A stretch of DNA of 64,000 nt from Brasenia schreberi (GCA_036023115.1 JAYKKT010000061.1:12149501-12213500), one strand, 5' to 3'. Shown: positions 1 to 12,420, counted from the stretch's first letter. A program made the numbers and translations. The notes: generated from the letters alone by a model not told the origin.

Positions 1-211
1 ACATGACCACATAATGTACAAAATACTGACATATTATCTATCTTAGATTTTATCAAACCCCAATTCCTTCCTGGATCCTTAGAAGCTGGGGTCTGTAGTT
101 ATATGCTGGACTAGAAAACCGATTACCAATTGCATTACTAGTGCCGGTGCCATAACTACCACTGCCACTGCCACTTAGAGGACATGCAACTGCACTTGTT
201 GATGATTCCAT
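1..211 (-). pseudogene. hAT transposase N-terminus with BED zinc finger, frameshifted
   Basis: Reading leftwards from the ATG at 211, a Ser/Gly-rich N-terminus (MESSTSAVACPLSGSG...) is followed, after a one-base frame change near 92, by ASKDPGRNWG and FCTLCGHV. That is the start of a BED-type zinc finger (aromatic residue, then C-x2-C) as found at the N-terminus of plant hAT transposases. The finger and the rest of the protein lie beyond the window edge. The frameshift indicates decay. Family assignment rests on this short stretch and on the hAT-like terminus 1.5 kb upstream. Confidence 0.5.
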
Positions 212-1573
212 ACTCACTACAAAAAATAAGAATAACTACTCAACTTGAGTTTTCGAACCTTATACAAGAAATAGAACATTAAATAATTAACATTCATTGG
301 TATCAGTAGACAATCCTAAACTACAAATTATAAAGGCAACAACCATTCCTATTCAAACCATAGACAACACTGCATAGCCCTAAGTATGATTGCTGATCGA
401 CAGCTAATGATTCTACTCCTCATTGTTGTGCGTAATCTAAGTATGATTGTTGTGAAATTAACAGTGTTGCCTACTCCTTTGTCCTTAACTGCAACCTTTA
501 AGGAAAGCGAAAGTGTTTGTTAGCATAGTACTTGGCAAGGTTGTGCTCCTTATTCTCACTTCTAATTCCATGTCTAGCATACTGCTTCTAAAGCCAGAAT
601 AATGATATGTGCCCTTTCTCTAATAGCTAGTTAACAATAGGACAAATGCACAAGAAATGTAACATTTAGCCAAGAGGAGGACTACGAGATTTGATGGACA
701 ATCAAATGAATAAGGCATTTGAAAAACTAATATCACTATCAACTAGAAACAAAATAACAAAATACCTAAAAAACTAGAAAAACAACTGCACCGGCTCAAA
801 GATACTCCAGTAAACCACAACAGTAATACATACAATCAAATTTGAGACGAGAAAAAATAACAAAACACCTAAAAAACTAGAAAAGCAACAACACCGGGTC
901 AAAGATAGTCCAGTAACCACTAACCACACACATCATATTTGTGACAAGAGAGAAAGAGAGAAGCCTTAATCAAGTAAAACTTAAAACAAAACACTACACG
1001 ACAAAGATTCAAGAATCACGTGTTTAGATTGATTAAAAAGAAAAGCACATTCACATAAACAGCAACACCCAATTACAAATTTTAATTGAAAACGACAAGC
1101 TTAAAATCCTAAACGAATAAAAAAATAAGCATTAAGCCACTAACAGACCACCAAGAACAGACCAAACCATATCAAACCTTTGCTTTGCCTTTTTGGGTTT
1201 CTCTCTTCTTGGTTTTGCGAGTTCTCACTGACTTTCAAGAAAAGGGTCAGAATCTCACGCCGCTGTTAGTGGAATCAGGCCATGGTGGGGATGCTGCAAT
1301 CTCGGCGATCACGATAAAGGCAGTCAAAACCTTTGATTCTGACGACCGCATGCTTTGATTAAAGGAAACCTAGGGAAGTTTTTGTTGGGGTGATAAACTA
1401 ATACCCATCAGAGGCACGGAGGAGAAGAAAGAAAGAGGGAGAGATTAAGGTATAGGAGGGTACCTAGAGATGGTGGCGGCGAGAGGCGGGAGCGGCTGGA
1501 GATGGCTCGGACGACAGGATGGAGACGGACAGGCGAGCGCTCACAGAACGTCGAATTAGGGTTGAGTATAACT

Positions 1574-1582
1574 CTTTATATA
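1574..1582 (-). promoter_or_regulatory. TATA box for the hAT-A transcription unit
   Basis: On the - strand this reads TATATAAAG, followed within about 35 bp by the start of a C-rich leader. It lies between the palindromic terminus and the first ATG, where a hAT element's own promoter is expected. Confidence 0.4.
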
Positions 1583-1635
1583 ATTTGGGTCGGGTCGATA
1601 TGGTTCGACCCGACCCAATTAGATCTTAAAGGTTG

Positions 1636-1769
1636 TCCGCTTACAGCGCTATAGCGGACCGCTATAGTGCTGTAAGCGCTGCTAACTTCGTCTTAGCAGG
1701 CGGTTTTTGTTCCGCTAAAACGATACAGCGCGCTATAGCAGGCGCTATAGCGCGCTATTGATAACATAG
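1636..1769. repeat. Palindromic hAT subterminal repeats (CGCTATAGCG-type)
   Basis: Repeated overlapping palindromes built on GCGCTATAGCGC and GCTATAGC occur four to five times, with a longer inverted pair GCTTACAGCGCTATAG / CTATAGTGCTGTAAGC near 1640-1678. On the - strand the outer edge reads CCTATGTTATCAATAGCGCG. Short repeated motifs next to the terminus are typical binding sites for hAT transposases, which is an inference here. Confidence 0.55.
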
Positions 1770-2198
1770 GCAGTCACCATGTGAAGGGGCTCAGACCGAC
1801 TAGTGTAAGCATATGTCTGTATTCTGCTATTTGAGTGGTAGAGAGAGGGCACCCAACCAACACACCGGCTGCAGCCACCATGTGAAGGGGCACAGGAAAA
1901 GTCGTGTGAAGTGTGTATGGTGGAGTAGTACCTCCTATCACAGAAGATCGGCTTTCTCAAGAGTAGAAAAACATGACTTTTTTGAAGTGTAGCTGTTGAA
2001 TCACTTTATGAAAAAGAAGAAAGAGAGAGGGAGCAACCGACACTCATAGAAGGGTCGAGTGCTACCCATGTGTTCTTGATTTTTCAAGTTATTTTACAGA
2101 AGCTTCAAACAGATCGCTCGTGCATGTGTGGTGAAGAAAGAACAAGTTTTTTTTCAAGTTTGGAGTTCAAAGTATCTCACTCCCAACTTGAGGGGGGG
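1770..2198 (+). other. Unassigned sequence, possibly decayed copia interior
   Basis: No protein is recognisable. A roughly 17-bp direct repeat (CACCATGTGAAGGGGC) occurs at about 1776 and 1878. The right end runs into a polypurine tract and an LTR, and the last bases (encoding something like GVQSISLPT before the tract) look like the end of a copia polyprotein. At least the right end is therefore probably retrotransposon interior. Confidence 0.3.
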
Positions 2199-2580
2199 TG
2201 TTGAAGAATGAGTTTAGAGCTAGTTTTAGCACATTTGATGTCTTAGGACAGTAAATTTGATGTTTTAGGTATTATTATAATTGTCTGAAGTTGTAAGGGC
2301 ATTTTAGTAATTTTTTGTACTAGGGGTATTTTGGTAAGGTTGTTGAGATTAAGAAAGAGAGAAAGAGGGGGGGCAGCCTCCATTGGAGGGCCTCCCCCTC
2401 CTCCGATCTCCACATTTCCCTTCATTGTGTATGATCTTTTTCTTTTTCACTGCGCAACCACGTTTTTCAATAATTTCTAGGGTTTTTATCAAATCTGTGT
2501 CATACCTTTTTCCTTTAGCATTCTACCTGATTTTTTATTTGAAAATTTTGAGGGTTTTGCAGATTCCGTGATTCTTAACA
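2199..2580 (+). repeat. 3' LTR of a copia-type retrotransposon remnant
   Basis: The segment starts TGTTGAAGAATG directly after a polypurine tract (ACTTGAGGGGGGG, ending 2198) and ends ATTCTTAACA, giving TG...CA ends with short imperfect inverted termini. Length is 382 bp. No second copy was found in the window, so this is the 3' end of a truncated element. It lies immediately before the hAT-B transposase remnant. Confidence 0.65.
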
Positions 2581-2627
2581 GCTAAAAAGCCTTTTCTTTT
2601 TTGTTGATTGGCCACTCTTGTCTTGAT

Positions 2628-4437
2628 GGCTTTTGAGCGAGTCGATCTGGCATGAAAATATTGCACTCTGGTGTATGAAGGCAATACGTTTGTGAACAAG
2701 TGTATATTTTGAAATGCTATAAAACATGGTGGTATTTTTCATATGAAACACTACCTTACGGGAGCCAAGAAGGATGCTAGTGCATGCCCTCGGGTTCCTG
2801 AAGCAGTGAAGTATGAGATTGAGTAGGTATTGGAGGCTTTGAAGGAGAAGAGAAGATTAAGGGTGAGAGAGATGGTAGAAATAGGTGGTTGGGATATGTC
2901 TCAACCATTTATAGATGTTTCTGCTTAAGGGATGTATGGTCACAGTGGTGATGAATTCTATGGTGCTTCTGAGATGGAAGAAGAGATGGTTGAAGAGGGA
3001 AGGAGAAGTCGAGAAAAGGGAAAAAATATAGGTTCTGGTGGTAGTAGTAGTGGAGTTGGCTCTTGTTTCACTACAAGATCTCCTACTCACTCGATTGCCT
3101 ACGAGGGGTACTAGAGGAGGAGCCAGAGGAGGTAGTGGCCCCAGTAGGATGCCTTCATTTTTTCTCCCACGTACGACTCCTTGAGCTCAGTAAGGCATTA
3201 GATCAGCTATAACTTCAAAGGAGTTAATTAAGAAAGTAGATTTGAAGTGTGCTGAATTTTTTTATGAAAATTGCCTCCCTTTCAATGTTTCAAACTCATT
3301 TCTTTTCAAAGTATGGCGGATGTTATTGCCGGTGTGGGATAGGGTTATAGAGTTCCTACTTATTAAGCTTTGAGGGGCACATTATTGCAGAAATGGGTTG
3401 ATATTGTTAATGCATGGAATTTTGAATTTAGGGAGTCGTGGAAGGATAAAGGATGTTCTGTTATGGCTGATGGTTAGACAAATAGTCAGCATAGGTCTTT
3501 GGTAAACTTCCTAGTCTATTGTCTTAAAGGCACATTATTTTTGAAATCATATGACTTGTCCCATATTGATAAAACTATAGATAATTTACTTCCTATTTTC
3601 GAGGAAGTTGTTGAGCAAGTAGGTGTTTCAAATGTTGTTCAATTAATTACTGATAATGCTGCAAATTTTAGAGCAGCTGGTAAGATGCTTGAGGCAAACC
3701 ATTCATCCTTAGTATGGACTCTATGTGTTGCACATTGCATAGACTTAATGCTTGAAGATTTGAGTGCAATGGATGAAATAAGAGGGACTATAGATGCACG
3801 CAGAAATGTTACAAAGTTTATTTACAATCATTCTTCTCTATTGCATTTGATACGAGTTCATATAAGTGGAAGGGAATTGATTAAGCCTTCATTGACAAGA
3901 TTTGCTATAAATGTTATTACTGTGCAAAGTCTTGTCATATAGAAAAATGCATTGAAAAAATTGTTTGCATATGATGAATGGGACTCTATTAATTGGTCTA
4001 GAAAGAGGGATGAGATTGCCATAGTAGATGTTGTTTTTAATATTGATTTTTAGAAAAGTTGCAATAAATTTTTGAGGATGACTATACCTATAGTTAAGGT
4101 AATGAGGATGGTGGATAATGAAGATAGACCTGTTATGCCTTATATATATGATGCTATGGTTAAGGCCAAATTAGAAATAAGCAAGTGATCACTTCTAAAG
4201 AAGATTTGAAAGATAATTGATGCACGTTAGAACCACCAAATGCATCATAATTTGCATGTTGCCAGATATTTTCTTAACCCTTTTATTCGATTTTCTCTTA
4301 ACTTTGTGGAGGATAAAGAAGTGAAAAAGGGTATATTAAATGTAATTGACCTTGTTGAAGATTCTTCTACTTGTTGTAATATCTATTTAGAGTTAAGCAA
4401 GTATATCCAGTGGAGATTTTGAAAGGCCAATTGCAAT
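2628..4437 (+). pseudogene. hAT transposase remnant, BED finger and DUF659 part (hAT-B)
   Basis: Conceptual translation with several stops shows an N-terminal BED-like zone (KYCTLVYEGNTF, HMKHYL, a Cys codon apparently changed to a stop), an acidic linker (2932-3110), then the DUF659/RNase H-like core. The core includes MADVIAGVG, DIVNAWNFEFRESWKDKGC, NFLVYCLKGTLF, VVQLITDNAANFRAAGKML, VAHCIDLMLEDL and RFA. The TDNAANF block is diagnostic of this hAT subfamily. The 147-residue open stretch at 3499-3942 is the best preserved. The dimerisation part resumes at 12948 after a LINE insertion. Non-functional. Confidence 0.75.
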
Positions 4438-4530
4438 CAAACTCCGCTCCCAGATGCGACCAAGTATTGTGTTTTTAACTTTTTATTGATATTTATTTAA
4501 GTTATTAATTTAATTGATTGACTTTAAGTG
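4438..4530 (+). other. hAT-B intron stretch before the LINE insertion
   Basis: AT-rich sequence between the 3' end of the DUF659-containing part and the LINE target duplication. It rejoins 12935 on the far side. No other feature seen. Confidence 0.4.
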
Positions 4531-4547
4531 TTTCTTATTAATTATTA
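4531..4547. repeat. Target-site duplication of LINE-A, left copy
   Basis: 17 bp, TTTCTTATTAATTATTA, matching 12918-12934 at 16 of 17 positions. It lies between hAT-B sequence and the LINE 3' tail. Confidence 0.8.
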
Positions 4548-4680
4548 CAACAACAACAACAACTAAGCCTTTTCCCATACTAGACGGGGTCGACTACATG
4601 GATTCTTTGTTTCCAGAGATCCCTATTGTGTGCCATGTTAGCAGTTAACTCACAATAAGCTAGATCATTTTTTATTGTTT

Positions 4681-7301
4681 CTTTCTAACACTTTTGTGGT
4701 CGTCCTCTAGCTCTTTTAATACTTTCCAAATTTAGTTTTTCATACCTTATTACATATTCTTCTTTTGATCTTCTTTCTATATGTCCAAACCATCTTAAAC
4801 GATATTCTCTCATTTTATCCTTTATTGGTGTCACTCCTAATTTGTTTCTAATAACCTCATTATGGATACGGTCTTTTCTTGTATGACCACTCATCCATCT
4901 CAACATCTTCATTTCTGTCACAGACATCTTTTGTACATGTTGATGATTAACTGCCCAACACTAAGAACCATAAAACATGGCAGGCCTAATTGTTGCTCTA
5001 TAATATTTACCTTTTTACTTTAATGATATCTTCTTATCACAAAGAATACCTGATGCTCCTCTCCATTTTAACCAACCAACATTAATTCTATGCATAACAT
5101 CTCCATCAATTCTTCCATCACTCTGAAAAATTGAACCTAGGTATTTAAAACTTTCCTTTTGGGGGATGCAATGTGTGCCAATTTTAATTTCTATGTCCTC
5201 TGAGGTAACCAAATGATCAAACTTACATTCCATATATTCTGTCTTTGTTCTACTAAGTAGGAGGCCTTTGCTTTCTAATGTTTCTGTCTATAGTTCCAAT
5301 TTTGACTCCTCCACTAATACAATGTCTTCTCCAAATAACATACACCAAGGTACTTCATCTTGAATATGTTTTGTTAACTCATCCATCACCATTATAAATA
5401 AGTATGGACTTAAGGTTGATCCTTGATGTAACCCAATATTAACTTCAAAGAAGTCTGTCATTCCTTCATGAGTTCTCACACATGTTTTTGCACCATCATA
5501 CATGTCTCTTATAAGGTTAATGTTTGTCAATGGGATACCTCTTTTTTCCAAAGAACCTCCCTCTGTACCCTATCATAAGCTTTTTCTAGATCAATAAATA
5601 TCATGTGAAGGTTTTTTTTTTTTGCTCTAAAATGTTTCATAAGATGTCTCAAAAGGTGAATCGCTTCAATAGTATATCTGCCTGACATGAATCCAAATTG
5701 GTTCTTTGTTGTACTTGATACTTGTCTTAACCTACGTTCGATAATTCTTTCCCATAATTTCATAGTATGGCTCATTAACTTGATACCTCGATAATTCACA
5801 CAATTTTGAATGTCTCCCTTGATCTTATATATGGGTATAAGTGTACTTGCTCTCCATTCCTCGGGCATCTTTTGGTTTTTCCATATTTCATTAAATAGTC
5901 TTCTGAGGCTAGTGATTCCTATGTCTCCTAGTATTTTCCAAACTTCTATAGGAATATTATTTGGTCCTATCGATTTAACTCCCTTCATATGTTTAAGAGC
6001 CTCTTTGACTTCATTCTTTTGAATACGTCGGTAGAAATTGTAATTTTTATACTTTTCTGATTTGGCTAACTCTCTTAAGCTAATACTAACATCTTTATTT
6101 TCATTAAAAAGCTTATAAAAATAGTTTTTACATCTATTTCTTGTATCATCATTTGCCACTAGAATTTTTTCATCGTCGTCTTTGATGCATCTAACATAAT
6201 TAAGATCTTTAGTTTTCTTATCTCTAGCCCTAGCTATCCTAAAAATATCTCTTTCACCCTCTTTTGAGTTGAGATTTTTATATAAATCCTCCCAAATTTT
6301 AGCTTTTGCTTCACTCACGGCCTTTTTTGCTTCCTTCTTTGCTTTCTTATAAGCCTCTAAAGTTTCACTAGTTTTCTTAGCATAATGTAATTTGTAGCAT
6401 GCCCTCTTTGCCTTGATTTTATTTTGCACTACTTCACTCCACCACCAAGCTTCTTTTTGTGCCGGTACACCTCCTTTAGATACACCTAACACATCTTTTA
6501 CTACTTTCCTAATATGTATAGCCATATTGTTCCACATATCACAGGGCGTACCAACATAATTCCAAACATCTCTTTGAAGGACTTTCTGTTTAAATATATC
6601 TTCTTTTTCGCTTTTGAGGTTCCACTATTTATTCCGAATAGCTCGATGCACTCTTTTCTTCTTTGTCTATTTTTTTATTTGTAAATCCATAACTAAAAGT
6701 CGATGTTGGGTGGTTAAGCTTTCTCCTGCAATTACCTTGCAATCTTTATAACACACTGTATCTTTTTTTCTACAAATAAAGTAATCTATTTGTGTTTGTG
6801 ATCTTTTTTTCTACAAATAAAGTAATCAATTTGTGTTTGTGATAAGCTACTCTTATAAGTAATTAAATGTTCGTCTCGTTTTTTGAGGATTGTATTGACT
6901 ATAAAGAGATCAAATGCCATAGCAAAATTTAAAATCTCCCTACCTTCCTCGTTTAGATCCCCAAAACCAAAGTTTTCATGAATCCCTTGATATCCTAATG
7001 CCTCTTTACCGACATGTCCATTTAAATCTCCTCCTAAACAAATCATCTCCCTTCGTGGAATCTTTTGAAACAACTTATCTAACTCTTCCCAAAAAATTGT
7101 CTTTATACTATCTTCTAGTCCTACTTGGGGTGCGTAAGCACAAACTATATTCAAAATCTCTGCTCCTAACACTAATTTCAACATCATGATTCGGTCACCA
7201 TATCGTTGTATGTCTACTACACTATCTTTAAATCTTTATTTATGATAATTCCAACTCCGTTTCGAGTCTTTTCTTTACCTGAGTACCATAATTTAAAACC
7301 T
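4681..7301 (-). pseudogene. LINE-A endonuclease (rest) and reverse transcriptase
   Basis: From 7301 leftwards: the C-terminal endonuclease (7187-6786: AYAPQVGLED, GGDLNGHVGKEALG, TQIDYFICRKK), a basic linker, the RT fingers and palm (6537-5527: [60 protein letters not shown]), then [19 protein letters not shown] and the C-terminal domain (4927-4685: [28 protein letters not shown]). The catalytic F/YxDD box reads LFGEDIVLVEE, so an Asp is replaced by Glu. Frameshifts near 5530, 5290 and 5015 also break the ORF. Confidence 0.85.
6761..6842. repeat. 41-bp tandem duplication inside LINE-A
   Basis: Units 6761-6801 and 6802-6842 differ at one position. The duplication repeats the region encoding the DYFICRKK end of the endonuclease domain. 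It is not in the related copy at 48930, so it arose after insertion or in this lineage. Confidence 0.8.
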
Positions 7302-7306
7302 TTATC

Positions 7307-7624
7307 TGTTGAGAAAGTCAAGTTGTATACATTAAGAATGTCTTAGTTCAGTCTATGTTCAATCCATAATATATAGATTAGGAGTTGGATCCCAATGGAT
7401 CAGATTCTGATCCATTGGGACCCAAGTCATAGTAAATACTTATTAGGGGTAATATGGTCTTTCAAGTTATAAGGCTTAGTATAAATCAAGTGGTTGTCAT
7501 TAGGGTTAGTATAAGAGGGAAACCATGAGGTGCTGGACGGCTGCCAAGAAGGAGCCGCCCATCCCTAGTTTTGTATCCTTTCAAATTTCAATGAAAGAAT
7601 GATGTTTCTTGTACAAATCCAACA
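7307..7624 (+). repeat. 5' LTR of copia-A
   Basis: 318 bp, TGTTGAGAAAG...CCAACA. It carries a local duplication (GATCC...GGATCAGATTCTGATCC, about 15 bp) absent from the 3' LTR. A primer-binding site follows directly. Confidence 0.9.
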
Positions 7625-7644
7625 TGATATTAGAGCCTATTGAG
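7625..7644 (+). other. Primer-binding site of copia-A
   Basis: TGATATTAGAGCC directly after the LTR, a mutated form of TGGTATCAGAGCC, complementary to the 3' end of initiator tRNA-Met as in most plant copia elements. Confidence 0.7.
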
Positions 7645-7855
7645 ACCTACAAACGATCACTCGATGGAGAAAAACAGGAAAAAGGGTTTCTTCTAGCAAA
7701 GAGATAAGTATTTCTCATAGTTTTCGCGGTATTTCTTATTCGAAGTTCAGTTTTGTGTTGGATTCTCAAATATTATCGCAGCGGGCTTGATTTATTCTTC
7801 ACAATTTGTTATCAATATCACTTTATTGTCTTTGGGAAACACAATATCTCTGAAT

Positions 7856-8760
7856 ATGGAAAAAAGAAAGATGATTGAAGGATATGAATCTAATTCTTCG
7901 GATAAAGGGGAAGTATTTCAATTCATGAATTTGAAGTTAGATGGAAAGAATTATCTGCAATGGGCTAGATCAATTGAATTGGCAATTATGGCCAGGGGGG
8001 TTGGCATTACTTGACTGGTGAGATATCTCCACCCCTAATTACAGATCCTCTTTATCCTCGATGGCGTAGGGAAAATGCACTGCTGAGTGCTTGGCTTATC
8101 CAATCCATGACTCCATCTATAGGCAGCACATTTATGTTTCTGGAAACTGCTCGGGACATTTGGCTGGCAGTTCAAGACGTGTATGCTCAGCGGAAGAATA
8201 TTGCTAAGAAGTACGATCTCATTGAAAAGATTTGCAAATGCAGGCAAGGAGGCAGAACAGTCAATGAGTACTATGCATAACTCAGGGGACTCTGGGAAGA
8301 ACTTCAAGTTTACTTCAAGACAAAATGTCAAAGTTGCACACAGGAACGAAATGAATAGTTTGAAGAACGCAAAGTATTCGACCTGCTATAGGGCATTTCA
8401 TCTGATTATGAGGCAGTGAAGAATAACATTCTTAGTAGGGAAGAGCTTCCATCCTTGAGCACAGTTTATTCACTTCTTCTTCGGGAAGAAAGAAAACTTT
8501 TGGAGAAGGACACTAAACTCAGTTCAGAAAATACAGCTTTTGTAGGAAAGAATGTGTATACTCCACCATTCGCTAGGGGCAAGGTGGTTATGGCAGAAGC
8601 AGAGGAAGATCTGGTTTTTCATCTGAAGAAAGAGATAAACTGACTTGTACTCATTGTGGAAAACCATGCCACACCAAAGAAACATGCTGGGAATTAGTAG
8701 GAAAACCTACCTACTTTCATAACAGAACTAATAAGGCTTATTTTAGCAGTGATTAGACTG
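7856..8760 (+). pseudogene. copia-A gag
   Basis: Starts at the ATG of MEKRKMIEGYESN. Gag blocks are visible: [62 protein letters not shown]-like, LREELPSLSTVYSLLL-like, then a CCHC knuckle CTHCGKPCHTKETCW near 8650-8690. One frameshift near 8013, a stop at 8278 (NEYYA followed by TAA) and another near 8643 break it. The Gag protein would package element RNA. Confidence 0.8.
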
Positions 8761-8896
8761 AAAAACCAAAGGCAGAAGAGAGTGCAGCGTCATTGGCAGA
8801 CATGAAAAAGGAAATTGTCATTTAACCGAGTCACAAGTTCCATCTACATCCTCTCACAGTGACTCACAAGCTACTATTGCCTATCTATTCTCATTC

Positions 8897-11800
8897 TTGA
8901 TCCAGGGTAATATAAGTCCCTCTTATTATCAAATATGGGTTATTGATTCTAGGGCTACTGACCACATGGTTAGTCACAGAGATTTCTTTAATCACTATGA
9001 ATTGATTCAGGAAAAGGTTAATATCAAGCTGGCAGATGGTTCTCAGACTCCAATAGTGGGAGGCATGCTAAAAAATGTTTTACATGTCCCAAACATTTCA
9101 GTGAATTTATTGTCTGATTTTGTTATGACACAAGATCTGAAATATCGTATAATTTTTTATTCTAGTGGATGTGTCTTTCAGGAACAGAGAACGGGAAGGA
9201 TCTTTGGTCAGGGTAGTACTAGAAGAGGCCTCTATGTGTGTGAGGATACAAAAGGAACAACATTACACTCCACAGTCATTACTGAGAAACAGAAGGAAGA
9301 CATACCTCGTTGGCACAGAAGACTAGGACATTTACCTTTTTCAAAAATAAATATGTTATTACCTGAGTTTAGAGATTGTAACAATTTGAATTTGAACTGT
9401 GACACTTGCCAAAAGGCGAAACACCATCGTATTTCCTTTCCTTTAAATGAAGAAAAATCTTTGATTTCATTTGAAATTGTTCATTCAGATATTTGGGGAC
9501 CCTGTTATATTACATCTTTGCATGGTTATAAGTATTTTGTTTCATTTATCGATGATTGTATTAGTTTCACTATGCTATATCTCATGAAGACTAAAGAAGA
9601 AGTGAAGAATATTCTTCTTGTTTATTATCAGTTTGTGCAGACTCAGTTTCAGCATACTATAAAAGTGTTTCGTAGTGATAATGGAGGAGAATTTATGTCT
9701 CAATCCCTTCATTCATACTTTCTACAGCATGGAATTCTCCATCAAACTTCATGTGTATACTCTCCCAACAGAATGGTGTTGTTGAAAGGAAAAATAGACA
9801 TATTCTAGAAGTAGCCAGAACTCTCTTACTTGGAGGTAATGTGCCAAAATGTTATTGGGGCGAAGTAGTGCTAACTTCAGAATTTCTTATCAATCGTATG
9901 TCAAGTAGAATTCTTAATGGAAACACTCTATTTCATCTATTATGTCCTACTCAGAAACAATTTCATCTTATTCCAAGAATATTTGGCTGCACATGTTTTG
10001 TTCATGTCTATCATGGAGTAAGAGATAAATTAGATGCTCGATCGATCATATGTATTTTTCTTAGATACTCTTCTACTCAAAAGGGATACAAGTGTTATGA
10101 CCCAGTAAAAAGGAAAGAATATGTCACAATGGATGTTATATTTCATGAAGATATTCCGTTTTATAAGATTACAGAAATAGCTCCATCAGATATGCCATCA
10201 TCATTGGTGCTACCTCTTCCACCAATTGAAGTTCAGCCAGTGAAAGAGAGTGGAAGTGAAGAGATGATCCTTGATTCTGAAAGACAATGGCAAACATATA
10301 CTAGAGGTGACAGAGGGATATTCGCTCCACAACAATCACCTATCTCAGATTATAATCCTCCACCAGAGTTAGATTTAAATCCAATACCAGGGACTACACA
10401 ACATTTGAATGAATCGGATGACTTACCTATTGCACTTAGGAAAGGAAGGAGAAACAATGCAAAATATTCATTGGATAAAATGGTATCATACTCAAATTAT
10501 CCGAAAGAATATCAGTTATTCATGATGCATGCAGATACCATTCATATTCCTAAAACATTTGAAGAGGCCAAACAGTATATAGAGTGGAGTGCAGCCATGG
10601 AAGAAGAAATCACAGCTCTAGTCCGAAACAAAACCTGGGAATTAGCAGATCTACCACATGGAAGGAAAACTGTGGGTTGCAAATGAGTCTTCTCTGTAAA
10701 GTATAAAGCAGATGAGAATATAGAACGGTATAAAGCCAGACTAGTAGCTAAAGGTTACAACCAATCATATGGCATAGATTATACTGAGACATTTGCTCCT
10801 GTAGCAAAGATGATTTTGAGTTTGGCAGTCAACAAGGGATGGAAATTATGGCAGTGGAACGTTAAGAATGCCTTCCTTCAGGGGGATCTTATGGAAGACA
10901 TCTATATGGACTTACCACCTGGATATAACTATCACCAGAAGCATAATCAAGTATGTAAGTTGAAGAAATCAATTTATGGATTAAAGCAATCTCCAAGGGC
11001 CTGGTTTGAAAAGTTCAGTGAGTGTGTGGTAACTTTGGGCTTCAAGAAGTGCATTAGTGATCACACTTTGTTCATCAAACAAGGTCAGAAGACTATTGTG
11101 TTACTAGTGTATGTTGATGATATTATTATCACAGGAGACGATGTGGAAGGCATAATTGATATAAAGAAGAAACTGCATATTTTATTTGACTTGAAGGATT
11201 TGGGAAGACTACACTATTTTCTTGGGATAGAAGTTATTCATAAAGATGACAGTTTATTTTTAAGTCAGAGGAAATATATTCTAGATTTGCTGAAGGAAAC
11301 GAAAATGGAAGACCGTAGAGTATGCTCTACCCCTATGGAAGCTTCCACAGATGAAACTAATAAGCCTACTGAACCATTTGAAGATATTGGTAAATACCAG
11401 CGATTAGTGGGAAAGCTGATATATGTTACTATTACCCGACCAGATATCAGCTTTGCAGTTGGATATGTGAGTAGATGGATGCACTGCCCTTCCAAGTATC
11501 ATATGAGTATAGTTTTTCATATCATCAGGTACTTAAAATCCACGATAACATATGGGTTATTATATTCTCCATCTTCATCACTAGACATATGTATATATTC
11601 TGATGCAGATTGGGCAGGCTCTAGAACAGACAGGAAATCAACTTCAGGGTATGTAGTTTGTTTGGGTGGCAATGTTATATCTTGGAAAAGTAAGAAGCAG
11701 TCTGTGGTTGCTAGGTCTAGCGCAGAAGCAAAGTACCGTGCTATAGCTCTGAGCATATGTGAAGGTCAATGGATCCTATCTCTTCTTGAAGAACTTGGTC

Positions 11801-12066
11801 TAAAAAGAAATACTCCTATTACTTTCTTTATAGACAGTAGAGCGGCACTTCAAATAGCGCAAAATCCAGTCTTTCGTGAAAGAACGAAGCATATTGAGAT
11901 AGACTGTCATTACATCAGAGAAAAGATAGCCCAAGGCTTATTCAATCTTGTTCATATTCGTTCGGAAGATCAATTGGCAGACATATTCACCAAACCAGTC
12001 TCTATCAATGGCCTTCGAAAAGCACTCGTACAGTTGGGAATTACCAGTCTTCAAGAGACAACTTGA
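8897..12066 (+). pseudogene. copia-A pol: protease, integrase, RT and RNase H
   Basis: Protease motif VIDSRATDHMV has Arg in place of the Gly of DSGA. GAG-pre-integrase with HHCC (WHRRLGHL...CDTCQKAKHH). Integrase core shows the catalytic triad: HSDIWGP, RSDNGGEF, VVERKNRH. The RT has LVYVDDIIITGDD intact. RNase H has SDADWAGSRTDRKSTSGY and ARSSAEAKYRA, ending ITSLQETT at 12066. Faults: a frameshift at about 9775, where the integrase passes from one frame to the other, and one stop at 10684 (GCK-stop-VFSVKY, Trp expected). The 418-residue RT/RNase H stretch from 10810 is open. Confidence 0.9.
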
Positions 12067-12073
12067 GGGGGCG
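12063..12073 (+). other. Polypurine tract of copia-A
   Basis: TTGAGGGGGCG directly before the 3' LTR and just after the pol stop codon. It is the expected plus-strand primer. Confidence 0.8.
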
Positions 12074-12379
12074 TGTTGAGAAAGTCAAGTTGTCGTATAC
12101 ATTAAGAATGTCTTAGTTCAGTCTATGTTCAATCCATAATATATAGATTAGGAGTTGGATTCTGATCCATTGGGACCCAAGTCATAATAAATACTTATTA
12201 GGGGTAATATGGTCTTTCAAGTTATAAGGCTCAGTATAAATCAAGTGGCTGTCATTAGGGTTAGTATAAGAGGGAAACCGTGAGGTGCTGGACGGCTGCC
12301 AAGAAGGAGCCGCCCATCCCTAGTTTTGTATCCTTTCAAATTTCAATGAAAGAATGATGTTTCTTATGCAAATCCAACA
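12074..12379 (+). repeat. 3' LTR of copia-A
   Basis: 306 bp, TGTTGAGAAAG...CCAACA, about 98% identical to the 5' LTR apart from two indels. Confidence 0.9.
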
Positions 12380-12420
12380 ATATCCTCTATCTTCTTTGCT
12401 TTTTCTCCAACTCATTTTGT

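Larger units (their letters stand above)
1..1769 (-). mobile_element. hAT-type DNA transposon, 5' part (hAT-A)
   Basis: The left edge holds the 5' portion of a hAT element read on the - strand and continuing out of the window. It runs from a palindrome-rich terminus (about 1636-1769) through a TATA-type promoter (1574-1582), a likely leader with an intron, and an ORF start at 211 that leads into a BED zinc finger. The segment between about 212 and 1540 has no other recognisable coding content and is read as leader and intron. The right boundary is placed after the palindromic terminus near 1769. I could not confirm an 8-bp target duplication because the other end is outside the window. Confidence 0.5.
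7307..12379 (+). mobile_element. Ty1/copia retrotransposon, complete with two LTRs (copia-A)
   Basis: A 5,073-bp element bounded by LTRs at 7307-7624 and 12074-12379, with flanking 5-mers TTATC (7302-7306) and ATATC (12380-12384). Domain order is gag, protease, integrase, RT, RNase H, which is the Ty1/copia order. It sits inside the endonuclease ORF of LINE-A, in opposite orientation. The LTRs differ by about six substitutions plus a 15-bp and a 3-bp indel, so insertion was recent relative to the other elements. A few stops and frameshifts make it non-autonomous. Confidence 0.92.

Noticed and set aside
8035..8331. - strand ORF of 98 residues within copia-A
   Set aside because: Antisense shadow of the gag reading frame.
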